The notes: generated from the sequence alone by a model not told the origin. Counted from the stretch's first letter, positions 18,352 to 28,085 are shown. The stretch is 37,189 nt of DNA from an uncultured Clostridia bacterium (GCA_934792465.1 CAKVOK010000036.1:1-37189), one strand, 5' to 3'. Translations and numbers: made by a program.

Positions 18352-21300
18352 ATGAAAAAATTAGTTTCCATATTGCTGACCATGTTCATTGCGATACAGG
18401 TTTTTTCATGCCTGGCATACGATGAGGACGGCGTGGCAAATTACCTTGAACAGTTATCTGGCAGATATACTGCCGTTGAGGATATTGACAATGCGCAGGA
18501 CAAAATAACCGATGAGCTTATTAATACATATTATTGCACTGCGGATGAAGCATATGAGGTTTTTGCGGGCTTCAGAGATGAAATGAAAAACGTATTTGAA
18601 AGAAATGCGGAAGAAAACAAATCCGATGATAATACGGCAGAAGAAGACGGAAATGCAAACGAAACGAAAATGCTGTCTGAAATTGATATGAAAAAGAGCT
18701 TGTTTACACAGCTCGGAATTATATCTGACGAAGAAATCGATTATTCGGAAATTGTGAGCAGGGGCAGGTTTGCGGTATATGTCGCTGATTTAATGAGCGG
18801 CGGCAGCGATTATGCAGATGAAAAAGGATATTTCAGATACAATGATTTGGAAAGGGATTCCGAATATTACAGTGCGGCTGCATACCTCACAAATAAAGGG
18901 GTAATGTCGGGATACGGCGATGGCACGTTTGCAGCGGACGACCCGATTTCGGCCGAGCAGGTATGCACGGTTCTTGTAAAGCTTCTCGGATATGAAAAGA
19001 TAAAGCCGGAAAATGCTGACAATACATATTATTATATCAAAGCGTACGAAACGGGAATTATGGACGATGTTGCGCTGAAAAACATGGCGGAACCGATTAC
19101 TTTCGGTCAGCTGATAACAATGATGTACAACATTACGGAAGCAAAGGTTGTTTCGGGGAACGATATAGTAAACGGAAACGTGAAATACACGCTGGACAAA
19201 ACGTTTTTGGAGGCATATACAAAGCTTAAATATACGGAAGATGTCGTAACGGCAAATTCCGAAACCTCGCTTTTGTCGGAAAAGGGAAAAGTATCGAAAG
19301 GAAAGCTTAAGGTAGGCGACACGGTATACGATTTTGAAAACGGCGAAGATTACGGCAGCAATCTCGGAAAAAGAGTAAGGGTGTATTATGAGAATACCGA
19401 CGGGGCAAAGGCAGTTATCGAGCTGAAAAAATATAATGAGTATAAGACTGTGCTGTCGTCGGAAATAGACAGATACGATTTGAAACAGAATCGCTTGTAT
19501 TATACGCCGAAAGATACGGACAAGGAAAAATATGAGTCCGTAGAAAAAGATGCGGCGATAATATTTAACGGTATTGCCGTAGACTATGAACATGATAAAT
19601 CGCTTATGTTCAAGCCGGATTGCGGAGAAATTGTATTTGTAGATAATGACAGCGACGGTACGGCAGACGTTATAATTATAAAATCGTATGTTTATTATAT
19701 CAGCGGAATCATAAATCCCAATATGCCCGTTCTGCACGACAGAACAGGGATTCAGCCGGATATAGAACTCGATTCGGACGGAATAACCGTGATGAAAGGA
19801 ACCGAAAAAATAAGCTGTACGGATATAGTATCGGACCGGCTTCTGATGGCGGCTCCGTCAAGGGCAGTATATAAAACCGTGAATAAAGTTCCTTTTATGT
19901 ATGCGGATGCGGAAAATTCAACACGAATAAGCATTGAAGTATGCGGAGATACAAAGGGCGGAAAAATCAGTGAATATGATGAATCCGAGGACGAAATCCG
20001 TATTGAAAACGAAAAGTATAAAATATCGGAAATATTAAGGAAATCGTCTTCCGCATTTCCGGATAATAAAAATCTGATAATTGCGGAAGTCGGAACAGAT
20101 GTTAATATTAAAACGGATAAATACGGCGAGATTGCCTATTTTAAAATTATCAGCTACGGAAGAGGACTGGAATACGGGATTATAAGGAGAATTGCGCCGA
20201 ACAACAAGAATGACGCATATTATGCAAGAATTTTCAATCAGGCAGGGAAACACGTATCGGTGAAGCTTGCAGAAAAGGTTGAGGTATACAGTCTTTGGAA
20301 TACCAATGCGGCAGTCAGCAAATCTTCGTATTACAGCAAAAAGCTCTCTGCGGAAGCGGTTTCCGAGTTGGACGGCGACAGCTTCAATCGGCGGCTTGTA
20401 AAGTATGCGGTGAATGACAACGGAGAAATTCGGACAATTTATACGGCGGCACATCTGCCGAAAGATTCGTTCGGAAAAACACTTGATTTTTATATAGATA
20501 AAAATGTGTTTGTGCAGGGATATTCCACTGTGGGGGACGAAACAACGCTTGCATGGTATAGGGTTGCGGCATGGTTTCAGAACACATCATCAACGGTGCA
20601 TTTTTATGTGCCGGCGGACGCAGCGGCAGACGAATCCGAATACAGCGTTGCCGTTGGCGGTTCGGGAAACGAAACTTTTGAAAATACGGAATGTTACGAT
20701 ATATCGGAATACGGCGTTATAGGCTGCGAGGTTCATTATCGGAATACATCCTCCGAAACGGGAACATGGGGCAGGGGAAAACAGATGATTGTTGCGAAAG
20801 CTCCGTATCTCGTATGGAATGGGGAAAAGGACGAATCCGAATATGCCATAAAGGTATATACGACAAGAAAGAATGCAAAGGGTATATCCGAAGCGGCATT
20901 CGTGGAATATAAGTTTGATAACAGCGAGCTTGTTTCGCTTCCGGCATATTATGATATGAGTCGGCGCATACCGTGTCCGGAAAAAACAAACATACCGATA
21001 AGTTCAATTAAAACAGGGGATATAATAGCAGCAACGGTAGATTCCGCAACCGGCAAAATAACCGCATTTGCATATCTTGACGGCGACGGCAAATATTTAA
21101 AACAAAACGGAGAAAGCGATTTCGGTGTATGGAAACCCATTTATTCGTCAAAGGCTCTTTGCTGGACGGAATGGGGCGATATACAGAATCCGTTGAACGA
21201 GCTTTATATAAAGGGCAGAGTCATTAAAAATCTTGACGATACGTATTTCTATATAAAAACGAATCAGGAAATGCTGAGAAGGGCGGAACTGAAAAAAGCA

Positions 21301-21435
21301 GCATATACAACGGATATAGTGTGTATGTACAGCCTTTCCGAAGATAAGATAAAGGAAATATCTTTCGGGGATATTCGTGAGGGCGATTATATAATCGTAT
21401 ATTCCGGCGCTTATGCAATGGTTGTGCGTGATTAA
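18352..21435 (+). CDS. Large SLH-domain surface protein of unknown function
   Basis: Exported protein of 1027 residues. ATG 18352 starts a signal peptide (MKKLVSILLTMFIAIQVFSCLA) and has GGAGG 11 bases upstream; a TTG at 18334 is in frame but unlikely. SLH modules are N-terminal (about residues 110-265, including AAAYLTNKGVMSGYGDGTFA and YETGIMDDVALKNMAEPITF). About 750 residues follow that I cannot assign: mostly beta-rich, with repeated short segments of the form V.VYY, GDI..A and IKGRVIKNLDDTYFYIKT that suggest repeated small barrel-like units. The placement of the wall-binding part at the N-terminus mirrors the previous gene, where it is C-terminal. It lies 25 bases after that gene and 17 before the next, so they are co-expressed. 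A role in surface display or glycan binding is inference. Confidence 0.78.
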   Translation: MKKLVSILLTMFIAIQVFSCLAYDEDGVANYLEQLSGRYTAVEDIDNAQDKITDELINTYYCTADEAYEVFAGFRDEMKNVFERNAEENKSDDNTAEEDGNANETKMLSEIDMKKSLFTQLGIISDEEIDYSEIVSRGRFAVYVADLMSGGSDYADEKGYFRYNDLERDSEYYSAAAYLTNKGVMSGYGDGTFAADDPISAEQVCTVLVKLLGYEKIKPENADNTYYYIKAYETGIMDDVALKNMAEPITFGQLITMMYNITEAKVVSGNDIVNGNVKYTLDKTFLEAYTKLKYTEDVVTANSETSLLSEKGKVSKGKLKVGDTVYDFENGEDYGSNLGKRVRVYYENTDGAKAVIELKKYNEYKTVLSSEIDRYDLKQNRLYYTPKDTDKEKYESVEKDAAIIFNGIAVDYEHDKSLMFKPDCGEIVFVDNDSDGTADVIIIKSYVYYISGIINPNMPVLHDRTGIQPDIELDSDGITVMKGTEKISCTDIVSDRLLMAAPSRAVYKTVNKVPFMYADAENSTRISIEVCGDTKGGKISEYDESEDEIRIENEKYKISEILRKSSSAFPDNKNLIIAEVGTDVNIKTDKYGEIAYFKIISYGRGLEYGIIRRIAPNNKNDAYYARIFNQAGKHVSVKLAEKVEVYSLWNTNAAVSKSSYYSKKLSAEAVSELDGDSFNRRLVKYAVNDNGEIRTIYTAAHLPKDSFGKTLDFYIDKNVFVQGYSTVGDETTLAWYRVAAWFQNTSSTVHFYVPADAAADESEYSVAVGGSGNETFENTECYDISEYGVIGCEVHYRNTSSETGTWGRGKQMIVAKAPYLVWNGEKDESEYAIKVYTTRKNAKGISEAAFVEYKFDNSELVSLPAYYDMSRRIPCPEKTNIPISSIKTGDIIAATVDSATGKITAFAYLDGDGKYLKQNGESDFGVWKPIYSSKALCWTEWGDIQNPLNELYIKGRVIKNLDDTYFYIKTNQEMLRRAELKKAAYTTDIVCMYSLSEDKIKEISFGDIREGDYIIVYSGAYAMVVRD

Positions 21436-21452
21436 CGGGGAGGAACAGATAT

Positions 21453-24400
21453 ATGAAAAGATTGTTTTGCTGTATTTTTGCGGTGATGCTTGTATTCGGG
21501 AATATATGCTCGGCGGAGGCAAATGCCGCACAGGATATAAATACGGACGAATCGGCGAATACAGTGAATATTTATGTTGACGCCGCAAAAGAAACGGACG
21601 GCGAAAACGTGTATGCTTCAATTCGTGAAGCAATGGCGGCTGCGGAGAAAATTGACAAACGGGAATATAAAGTAATTGTCACGATTAAAGGCGGAACGTA
21701 TAATGTTTCGGAAACGCTTGCATTTACATCCAAGGATTCGGGCAGCGAAAAATATCCCGTTGTATACAAGGCGGCAGACGGCGAAAAGGTTATATTCAAT
21801 GCCGGGAAAAAGGCAAACGGCACAAAGCCGGACGCCAAAGACCCGATAATCGGCAGATTTCCGGCGTCCGTAAAAAATAAAATTTATAAGATAGATTTGT
21901 CGGATTTTTCGGACAAGGAATTGGGAAGCCTGCCGCTTGACGGCGTGCCGGATTTGGGTCATGAGGACGCAGAGAGATTCGGAGGATTTGCAGAACTTAT
22001 ATACGACGGAGAGGTTATGAAAAAAGCCGCATATCCGAATATAGGTTCAAAATATATTTCGTCCGCGCAGGGGGATAACAATGCAAAGATGTTTCTTTTG
22101 GACGGAGGAAACGATATTCCGGCTTCGTGGAATCCGACAGGCGACGGAATTGTGGCGTGTATAGCTTCAAGCGGATATGTTTGGTCGGAAACGGCGTTCA
22201 GGGGAATAGATTCCGCCACGGGAATGATAAAGACCGAGGGAAAGTCAGCCGGGATTTACGGTGCAGGCGCAAGAGTGCGGTTTTGGAATCTGCCGGAGCT
22301 GATAGACCAGCCGGGAGAGTATTGTATATATACGCCGGGAAAATGTGCATATTTTTATCCGCCGGACGAAAGCATAATTCATGATTTGTATGTGACAAAG
22401 CTTAAAACACCGATTATTTCGGCGGAAGATGCGGAAAACATAATTTTTGAAGGGATAACGGTGGAAAACGGCGCCGAAACCGGTATATTTATCAATAAAT
22501 CAACCAATATTGAGTTTAAAAACTGCGTTGTGAAAAATATCGGCGGTACGGGAATTAAAGTGCGCCAGGACAAAAATGTTAAAATATCGGATTCGACGGT
22601 TAAGGACATCGGCTGTTACGGAATAATGCTAAGCTACGGAGGCGTTGCCAAAACGCTTACGAGCAGCGGAAATGTTGTGGAAAATTGCGATGTATACTCG
22701 GTCGGCAGACAATCTGCGGTAGGTGAACTCGGTATTGTTTTGCAGAGTGAAACAGGTGCGACAGTGAGAAACTGCCGTGTGCATAATACACCGCATTATG
22801 CTATTCGTTTGAAATATGACGATACGATTAGTACGATTGAGAAAAACGAGGTTTACAATGCCGTCAACGATACATACGATGCCGGTGCAATCTATTGCGG
22901 AGCTTCATATTTCGAGGGCGTGGGCAGCGTGTTTAAAAATAACTATATCCACGACATACGCCTTTCTAAAGACGCAAGAGGCGGAGCAGTAGTAGGATTG
23001 TATCTGGACGACCAGATGAGCGGCGTAACCGCCGAGGGAAATATTTTTGCGGACAATGCGTTTTGTATGCTTGTCGGCGGCGGTGACTGGAATACAATAA
23101 AAAATAACGTGTTCTATAAATCAAATGCGAGTCTGACGTATGACAACAGAGGTCAGGGCTGGCAGAAGCTTGCGGACGGCAGTGCCAAAAAGAATTTTTA
23201 TGATGAGAAAATCGGAGTCGGAAACTATTTGTGGGACGAAAGATTTCCGTATACGAAAACATATTATGAGTATTTGAAAGCGAATGATATGGACAAGGTT
23301 AATGCGCCGGACAAGGCACGCATTGAGGATAATTATATAATAGGTACGGCAGATTTTTCGCTTGCGGCATCGGTGACGGAAAATGCCGAGAATATTTCGG
23401 ATAATTATAAAACGTCCGAAGATATTTTCGGATTTGAAGCTCCGGAAAATTATAATTTTAAATATGATAAGTCAAAGAAGCTTTCGGGAACAAAGGATTT
23501 TGAATATATCGATTTTGACGAAATCGGATTGCGTGAGAAAAAGAATCTCGGAAAGGCTCAGCCTGTCGGACCGAAAAACGGTGCGGAAAATATAGAGGGC
23601 AACTGTGCCGTGCTATCGTGGAAAGACTGCAACGGAGCGGACAAATTCCGTGTGAGAATTTCCATGAATAAGGATTTTACAGCCTTGATATACGATGAAA
23701 CCGTACTCGGAAGAAGTGTTGAACTGAATAATCTCAAATACGGCAAAACGTTTTACTGGACAGTAGAACCGATTGTTTCAAGTAAATCGGAATTCGGCGG
23801 AGAAGTGAGCAATGTGTATTCTTTCACAACGGCAAAAAATGAGAAAAAGAATACGAAAGAACTTGAATCGCTTCTTAACAATCTCGGAACAGGCTGGAAG
23901 CGTGTGGCGGAGGGAAAGCGTCCCGGAATGTATGAAGAGGGCGCCGTTGCGGAGCTTTCCGAAGCGGTTGACGAAGCGGAAACCGTTTTGTATAATAATG
24001 CGTCTAAAATGTTCAGCATCAAAAATGCAACGGCAAAATTGAACAATGCAATAAATGCTTTTAACAATAAGATGATTACGGAAAGCGTGGATTTGGGAGA
24101 ATGGCTCAAGGATAAATCCTCATGGAATACGTCATCAAAGGAATTTACACAGGATTCCCTGCACCTTAAGGCAGAAAATGCCGGATATGGCAATGCGCAG
24201 CTTTCAAGAGGTCAGCTGCTGAAATTCAAGGCTAAGTTCGACCTTACCGGATTTCAGGGCTGGGGATTCAATCTGAGCGAAACGAACAAGGCATTTTGGG
24301 ACGACACGGGATATTCTGTTGTTATAAAGAGAGATGTGTTCGAGATACAAAAGAGGTATAGGAGAAACGGTTCGCTGAATGCGGAAATGATAAAAACATT

Positions 24401-24629
24401 TGCGAACGAAGAAAGTATATTGACTTCAAATATATGGTATACGATAGAAACGGGAGTTATTTCGACAGCGATAGGACCGAGAATTGTTATTAAGGTTGAC
24501 GGAAAAACAGTTGTGGATTATGTCGATACTTCGGAAAACTGCCCGGACGAACTCGGATATTTTTCGTTTTCCGATGCGTCGGGAGTTGACGGACTGTATA
24601 TTGCCGGAGCTGATTATAAAACGGAATAA
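21453..24629 (+). CDS. Secreted right-handed beta-helix protein with FN3-like and C-terminal binding modules
   Basis: Exported protein of 1058 residues, ATG 21453 after GGGGAGG. A signal peptide (MKRLFCCIFAVMLVFGNICSAEANA) precedes a beta-helix from about residue 38 (VNIYVDAAKETDGENVYASI) to about 570, with rungs such as NIEFKNCVVKNIGGTGIKVR and the motif YDAGAIYCG near 475. The upstream beta-helix protein has the same DAGAIY and YDNRG motifs, so the two are paralogous enzymes. An FN3-like module follows (about 696-793), then a short helical FIVAR-like segment (about 795-870) and a C-terminal LamG/CBM-like domain (about 880-1058). GH141-like or lyase activity is possible but not shown by a motif I can rely on. 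Confidence 0.82.
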   Translation: MKRLFCCIFAVMLVFGNICSAEANAAQDINTDESANTVNIYVDAAKETDGENVYASIREAMAAAEKIDKREYKVIVTIKGGTYNVSETLAFTSKDSGSEKYPVVYKAADGEKVIFNAGKKANGTKPDAKDPIIGRFPASVKNKIYKIDLSDFSDKELGSLPLDGVPDLGHEDAERFGGFAELIYDGEVMKKAAYPNIGSKYISSAQGDNNAKMFLLDGGNDIPASWNPTGDGIVACIASSGYVWSETAFRGIDSATGMIKTEGKSAGIYGAGARVRFWNLPELIDQPGEYCIYTPGKCAYFYPPDESIIHDLYVTKLKTPIISAEDAENIIFEGITVENGAETGIFINKSTNIEFKNCVVKNIGGTGIKVRQDKNVKISDSTVKDIGCYGIMLSYGGVAKTLTSSGNVVENCDVYSVGRQSAVGELGIVLQSETGATVRNCRVHNTPHYAIRLKYDDTISTIEKNEVYNAVNDTYDAGAIYCGASYFEGVGSVFKNNYIHDIRLSKDARGGAVVGLYLDDQMSGVTAEGNIFADNAFCMLVGGGDWNTIKNNVFYKSNASLTYDNRGQGWQKLADGSAKKNFYDEKIGVGNYLWDERFPYTKTYYEYLKANDMDKVNAPDKARIEDNYIIGTADFSLAASVTENAENISDNYKTSEDIFGFEAPENYNFKYDKSKKLSGTKDFEYIDFDEIGLREKKNLGKAQPVGPKNGAENIEGNCAVLSWKDCNGADKFRVRISMNKDFTALIYDETVLGRSVELNNLKYGKTFYWTVEPIVSSKSEFGGEVSNVYSFTTAKNEKKNTKELESLLNNLGTGWKRVAEGKRPGMYEEGAVAELSEAVDEAETVLYNNASKMFSIKNATAKLNNAINAFNNKMITESVDLGEWLKDKSSWNTSSKEFTQDSLHLKAENAGYGNAQLSRGQLLKFKAKFDLTGFQGWGFNLSETNKAFWDDTGYSVVIKRDVFEIQKRYRRNGSLNAEMIKTFANEESILTSNIWYTIETGVISTAIGPRIVIKVDGKTVVDYVDTSENCPDELGYFSFSDASGVDGLYIAGADYKTE

Positions 24630-24632
24630 TTG

Positions 24633-24670
24633 ATTAAAACGGAGCTGAAAAAATATCGCTCCGTTTTGAT
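24633..24670 (+). terminator. Strong intergenic hairpin between exported and cytoplasmic enzyme genes
   Basis: AAAACGGAGC (24636-24645) pairs perfectly with GCTCCGTTTT (24658-24667), and the stem extends to about 13 bp with one G-U pair; the loop is 12 bases. The T tract is inside the stem and no long T run follows, so it may be a leaky terminator that lowers expression of the last two genes rather than a full stop. Confidence 0.5.
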
Positions 24671-24689
24671 TTGAAAGGGGAGTATGTTG

Positions 24690-26795
24690 ATGAAATGCTT
24701 GATAAATAATGAAGAAAAAAACATAGGTGCAACCTCTGTTTTGACGCCGCCGTACAACGGTTACAGCGAATGTAAATATGTGATAAGCAGATATTATGAC
24801 AGTATGAATATTGAACTGCAATATGACGAGGATATTGAAACGGCGATTGTACGTCCGATGTCGCTGAATGTAGAGTATACATATGATAAAAAGCGTATTT
24901 TTATTAAATCCGAAAAGGCGTGTAATCTTTCGGTGGAAATAAACGGCGGTACGGAGAATGCCGTAATGCTGTTTTTGACAGAACACAGGGAAGAGCCTGA
25001 AAGCAAATATACGAATATAATTCGGTTTGACGAGGGAATACATAACATTGATGAACTAAAAATCGAAAAAGACAACACGGCTGTTTATATAGATGAAAAT
25101 GCTTTTGTAAACGGAAAAATCACGGTAAACGGTGCAGATAACTTTAAATTGTTCGGTATGGGTGTAATATCAATGAAAGATTATTTCCGGGGAATACCGG
25201 AGGAAATGACAAGGTGCGTGGATATACAAAACTGCAAAAATGCGGATATATCCGATGTTTGTATATTCGATTCGTGCAACTGGAGTCTGCGTATCAAAGG
25301 CTGCGAAAATGTAAAAATCAATAATGTAAAAATAATAGGCAGCAGAGGAAACTCCGACGGAATAGATGTCTGCGGCAGCAGAAATGTTCATGTAAACGGC
25401 TGCTTTATACGTACATATGACGATTCGTTTGTCGTAAAGGCGTTTGATGAGGGAAACGTTGAAAATCTGCTTTTTGAAAACAGCACGCTTTGGAACGATA
25501 TGGCAAGACCTATGGAGGTCGGTGTGGAGCTTAGATGCGATTACGTCAGAAATGTGACGTTCCGCAATATAGATGTAATACATTCGTTCACAAGCTATCC
25601 GATGTTCGGTATACATCACGGCGACAGGGCAGATGTCGGTGACATATATTTTGAGGATATACGCATAGAAAATGCTCCCGGTGCGCAGCTGTTTGATTTC
25701 AGAATTACCGATTCCGTGTGGAATCAAGACAGCAAAAAAGGCAATATACATGATATTTATGTAAAGAATATTTCGCTTGTCGGCACGGAAAATTCGGATT
25801 TTCGTAATTTGCAGGCGAGAATTGAATGTTTCGACAGGAGCAGTTGTATAAGGAACGTAAGTATAGATAATATCACGGCATTCGGCAAAAAGGTATGTTC
25901 AAAAGAGCTGCTCGGACTTGCGGTAAAAGGCAATGTTGAAGATGTGATACTGCAAAATTCGGAGGAATTGGGAGAAGTAATTAATACAAAATTGGATATT
26001 GTAAAACCGTTTGTGTATAAAAATGACGGCAAATATCACGGCAAAATACGCTTGCTGGTCGAAAATAATACAGGTAATGCCAAAAAAGCAAAAGTCGGAA
26101 TTAACGTATTTCCGAGATATAAAGCGGAAGCGGACGACGAATTTGAATGTCTTGTAAACAAAGATTTTGAAAAAGAATACGATATAGCACTTTTGCCGGG
26201 AAAATACGTGATAGAAAGCTTCGGTAATCTCGTTGAGTTTAAATCGGATATTTTGTATCTTGATTTGGAATATTTGCTTGATAAGAGCACGGATGCGGCG
26301 AGCAAACTGTATTTTAACAATTATTACGGCGATTGTGACGGGAATATACGCTTTGCGCTGAATAACGGATGGCTGGAGATGCGGTCAGAACTGCTGAAAC
26401 AGTATAATATGGTTTTGTACACGGCTGAAATACCCGAAATGAAAAATAATCAAATGGTGTTTGCGGTCGAAGAAACGTATTTCGGTGAAGCACCGGCGGT
26501 GAAATGGGAAAACGGCGAATACGTTACGGCACCGGAAATAGGAAATCACTGGGAGATAACATATGTGTTTAAGAATCAGCCGGCGGTAAAACGGATAAAG
26601 ACTACAGAGCTGCCGAAAAATGCGGACGGAATGATTAAAATTCCGCTTGAAGTTCTCGGAGTTGAAAATAAGTTTTTGCTTGAAGCAGAATTGAAAAAAG
26701 AAAACGGATATGCAATGCCGTATACCCTTTTCAGGTCAACGCTTCCGAAAGAAACGGCGCATATGTTTTGCGAATTTAAATGTAAAGGGGAATAG
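24690..26795 (+). CDS. Cytoplasmic GH28-like beta-helix glycosidase
   Basis: Protein of 701 residues without a signal peptide, starting at ATG 24690 (AAAGGGG 9 bases upstream; ATG 24684 is too close to that site). Residues about 120-430 form a right-handed beta-helix with the acidic motifs expected of GH28/GH49-type enzymes: NSDGID near 220, TYDDSF near 243 and HHGD near 309, followed by ARIE. In GH28 polygalacturonases the Asp residues of NTDG and DD are catalytic, so NSDGID and YDD are their likely counterparts. The C-terminal 270 residues are beta-rich and unassigned. Because it lies beside a GH88-type enzyme and has no export signal, it probably trims imported uronate-containing oligosaccharides. 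Exact substrate unknown. Confidence 0.8.
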   Translation: MKCLINNEEKNIGATSVLTPPYNGYSECKYVISRYYDSMNIELQYDEDIETAIVRPMSLNVEYTYDKKRIFIKSEKACNLSVEINGGTENAVMLFLTEHREEPESKYTNIIRFDEGIHNIDELKIEKDNTAVYIDENAFVNGKITVNGADNFKLFGMGVISMKDYFRGIPEEMTRCVDIQNCKNADISDVCIFDSCNWSLRIKGCENVKINNVKIIGSRGNSDGIDVCGSRNVHVNGCFIRTYDDSFVVKAFDEGNVENLLFENSTLWNDMARPMEVGVELRCDYVRNVTFRNIDVIHSFTSYPMFGIHHGDRADVGDIYFEDIRIENAPGAQLFDFRITDSVWNQDSKKGNIHDIYVKNISLVGTENSDFRNLQARIECFDRSSCIRNVSIDNITAFGKKVCSKELLGLAVKGNVEDVILQNSEELGEVINTKLDIVKPFVYKNDGKYHGKIRLLVENNTGNAKKAKVGINVFPRYKAEADDEFECLVNKDFEKEYDIALLPGKYVIESFGNLVEFKSDILYLDLEYLLDKSTDAASKLYFNNYYGDCDGNIRFALNNGWLEMRSELLKQYNMVLYTAEIPEMKNNQMVFAVEETYFGEAPAVKWENGEYVTAPEIGNHWEITYVFKNQPAVKRIKTTELPKNADGMIKIPLEVLGVENKFLLEAELKKENGYAMPYTLFRSTLPKETAHMFCEFKCKGE

Positions 26796-26797
26796 AT

Positions 26798-27982
26798 ATG
26801 CAGTATAAAGAGATTGCTGACAAAGGAAGATTTTTGTCGCCGTGCGGACTTACAAAAGATAAAATCAACCGTGCATTTGAAAATGCATTAAAGGTTATTG
26901 ATAAAAATCTTTCGGTTTTTGATGTTAAATTCCCGTCGGAGGCAAGTCAAAATTATATGTATTCGCAATGGGATAACGACTGGGGCTGGGGACAGGGCTT
27001 CTGGACGGGAATTTTATGGCTTGCATATTCGGTGACAGGGGAGGATAAATACAGAAAGACGGCGGAAATGCAGATACCGAGTTTCGAAAAAAGAATTTAT
27101 GAAAAAATAAATGTTGATAATCACGATATGGGCTTTTTGTATATTCCGTCGTGTGTTGCGGCATATAAGCTTACGGGAAATAAGAAGGCCGAAAAGGCAG
27201 CAATTGCCGCTGCGGACAATCTTATGCTGCGCTATCATGAAAAAGGAGAATTTATACAGGCTTGGGGAGAGCTTGATAAACAGGATTCCTACAGGCTTAT
27301 TATAGATTGTCTGATGAATATACCTCTCTTGTATTGGGCTTCCGAAGTGAGCGGAAATATGAAATATGCGGAAGCAGCATACAGACATTATAATACAACG
27401 ATAAAAAATATTGCAAGAGATGACGGTACGACATTTCATACGTTTTATTTTGATATACAGACGGGGAAACCTTTAAAGGGAGTAACACGCCAGGGAGCGG
27501 GCGATAATTCGTGCTGGGCAAGAGGTCAGGCATGGGGAATTTACGGTTCGATGCTTACGTATATGTATAAGAAAAACGAGGAAAGCATTCCGTTTTTCAA
27601 AAAAGTTACAAATTGCTGCCTGAATAAGCTTCCGAAAGATTATGTAGCATATTGGGATATGATATTCACCGACGGCAGCGGCGAAGAACGTGACAGCTCG
27701 GCAGCTGCAATCACTGTGTGCGGATTGCTTGAAGGAGCAAGGTTCTTAGACGATTCCGATGAAGATAAGAAAATTTATATCGGTGCTGCCGACCATATTA
27801 TGGAATCGCTTATAGATTCATACACGACAAAGGACATAGATTCAAACGGATTGCTTATGCATCAGGTGTACAGCAAACCGGGAAACTGCGGCGTGGACGA
27901 GCTTAATATATGGGGAGATTATTTCTATACGGAGGCATTGGCAAGATACATTATCGGGAATGATTTTCATGCCTTTTGGTAG
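26798..27982 (+). CDS. GH88-type unsaturated glucuronyl hydrolase
   Basis: Cytoplasmic enzyme of 394 residues that should remove the 4,5-unsaturated uronic acid left by a polysaccharide lyase. Hallmarks of the GH88 alpha/alpha-barrel are NHDMGFLYIPSC (Asp110), RLIIDCLMNIPLLYWASE (Asp170), DNSCWARGQAWGIYGS and ERDSSAAAITVCGLLEGA, ending with DELNIWGDYFYTEALARY. The 60-residue spacing of the two Asp matches the catalytic pair of the Bacillus enzyme as I recall it (88 and 149). The related GH105 family fits these motifs less well. ATG 26798 has AAAGGGG upstream and lies 2 bases after the previous stop. With the heparinase-type lyase it forms a classic lyase-plus-hydrolase pair. Last gene of the rightward operon. 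Confidence 0.92.
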   Translation: MQYKEIADKGRFLSPCGLTKDKINRAFENALKVIDKNLSVFDVKFPSEASQNYMYSQWDNDWGWGQGFWTGILWLAYSVTGEDKYRKTAEMQIPSFEKRIYEKINVDNHDMGFLYIPSCVAAYKLTGNKKAEKAAIAAADNLMLRYHEKGEFIQAWGELDKQDSYRLIIDCLMNIPLLYWASEVSGNMKYAEAAYRHYNTTIKNIARDDGTTFHTFYFDIQTGKPLKGVTRQGAGDNSCWARGQAWGIYGSMLTYMYKKNEESIPFFKKVTNCCLNKLPKDYVAYWDMIFTDGSGEERDSSAAAITVCGLLEGARFLDDSDEDKKIYIGAADHIMESLIDSYTTKDIDSNGLLMHQVYSKPGNCGVDELNIWGDYFYTEALARYIIGNDFHAFW

Positions 27983-27988
27983 ATGGTT

Positions 27989-28028
27989 CAAGCGGTAGCT
28001 TGTCGGGGCATTAAATCATCAGCAAATT
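27989..28028 (+). repeat. Hairpin-led short repeat, copy A
   Basis: The hairpin CAAGC-GGTA-GCTTG (27989-28002) is followed after one base by CGGGGCATTAAATCAT (28004-28019) and GCAAA. A second copy at 33060-33100 has a different stem (GAAAC/GTTTC) that still pairs. The hairpin plus conserved tail looks like the end of a mobile element, but no transposase is attached here. Confidence 0.5.
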
Positions 28029-28053
28029 CGCATTACACAAAAATTAGGCATTG

Positions 28054-28077
28054 AAAAATCTCATTAGGCTGATTTTT
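28054..28077. terminator. Weak bidirectional hairpin between convergent genes
   Basis: AAAAATC (28054-28060) and GATTTTT (28071-28077) form an AT-rich stem with a 10-base loop between the ends of the GH88 and GH78 genes. Each direction ends in a short T run. It is the only candidate terminator in the 103-base convergent gap. Confidence 0.35.
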
Positions 28078-28085
28078 ACGTTTTA

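Noticed and set aside
26798..27982. GH105 unsaturated rhamnogalacturonyl hydrolase, as in Bacillus yte/yes loci
   Set aside because: The motifs NHDMGFLY, RLIIDCLMNIPLLYWASE, CWARGQAWGIYG and RDSSAAAI are those of GH88, including the spacing of the two Asp.
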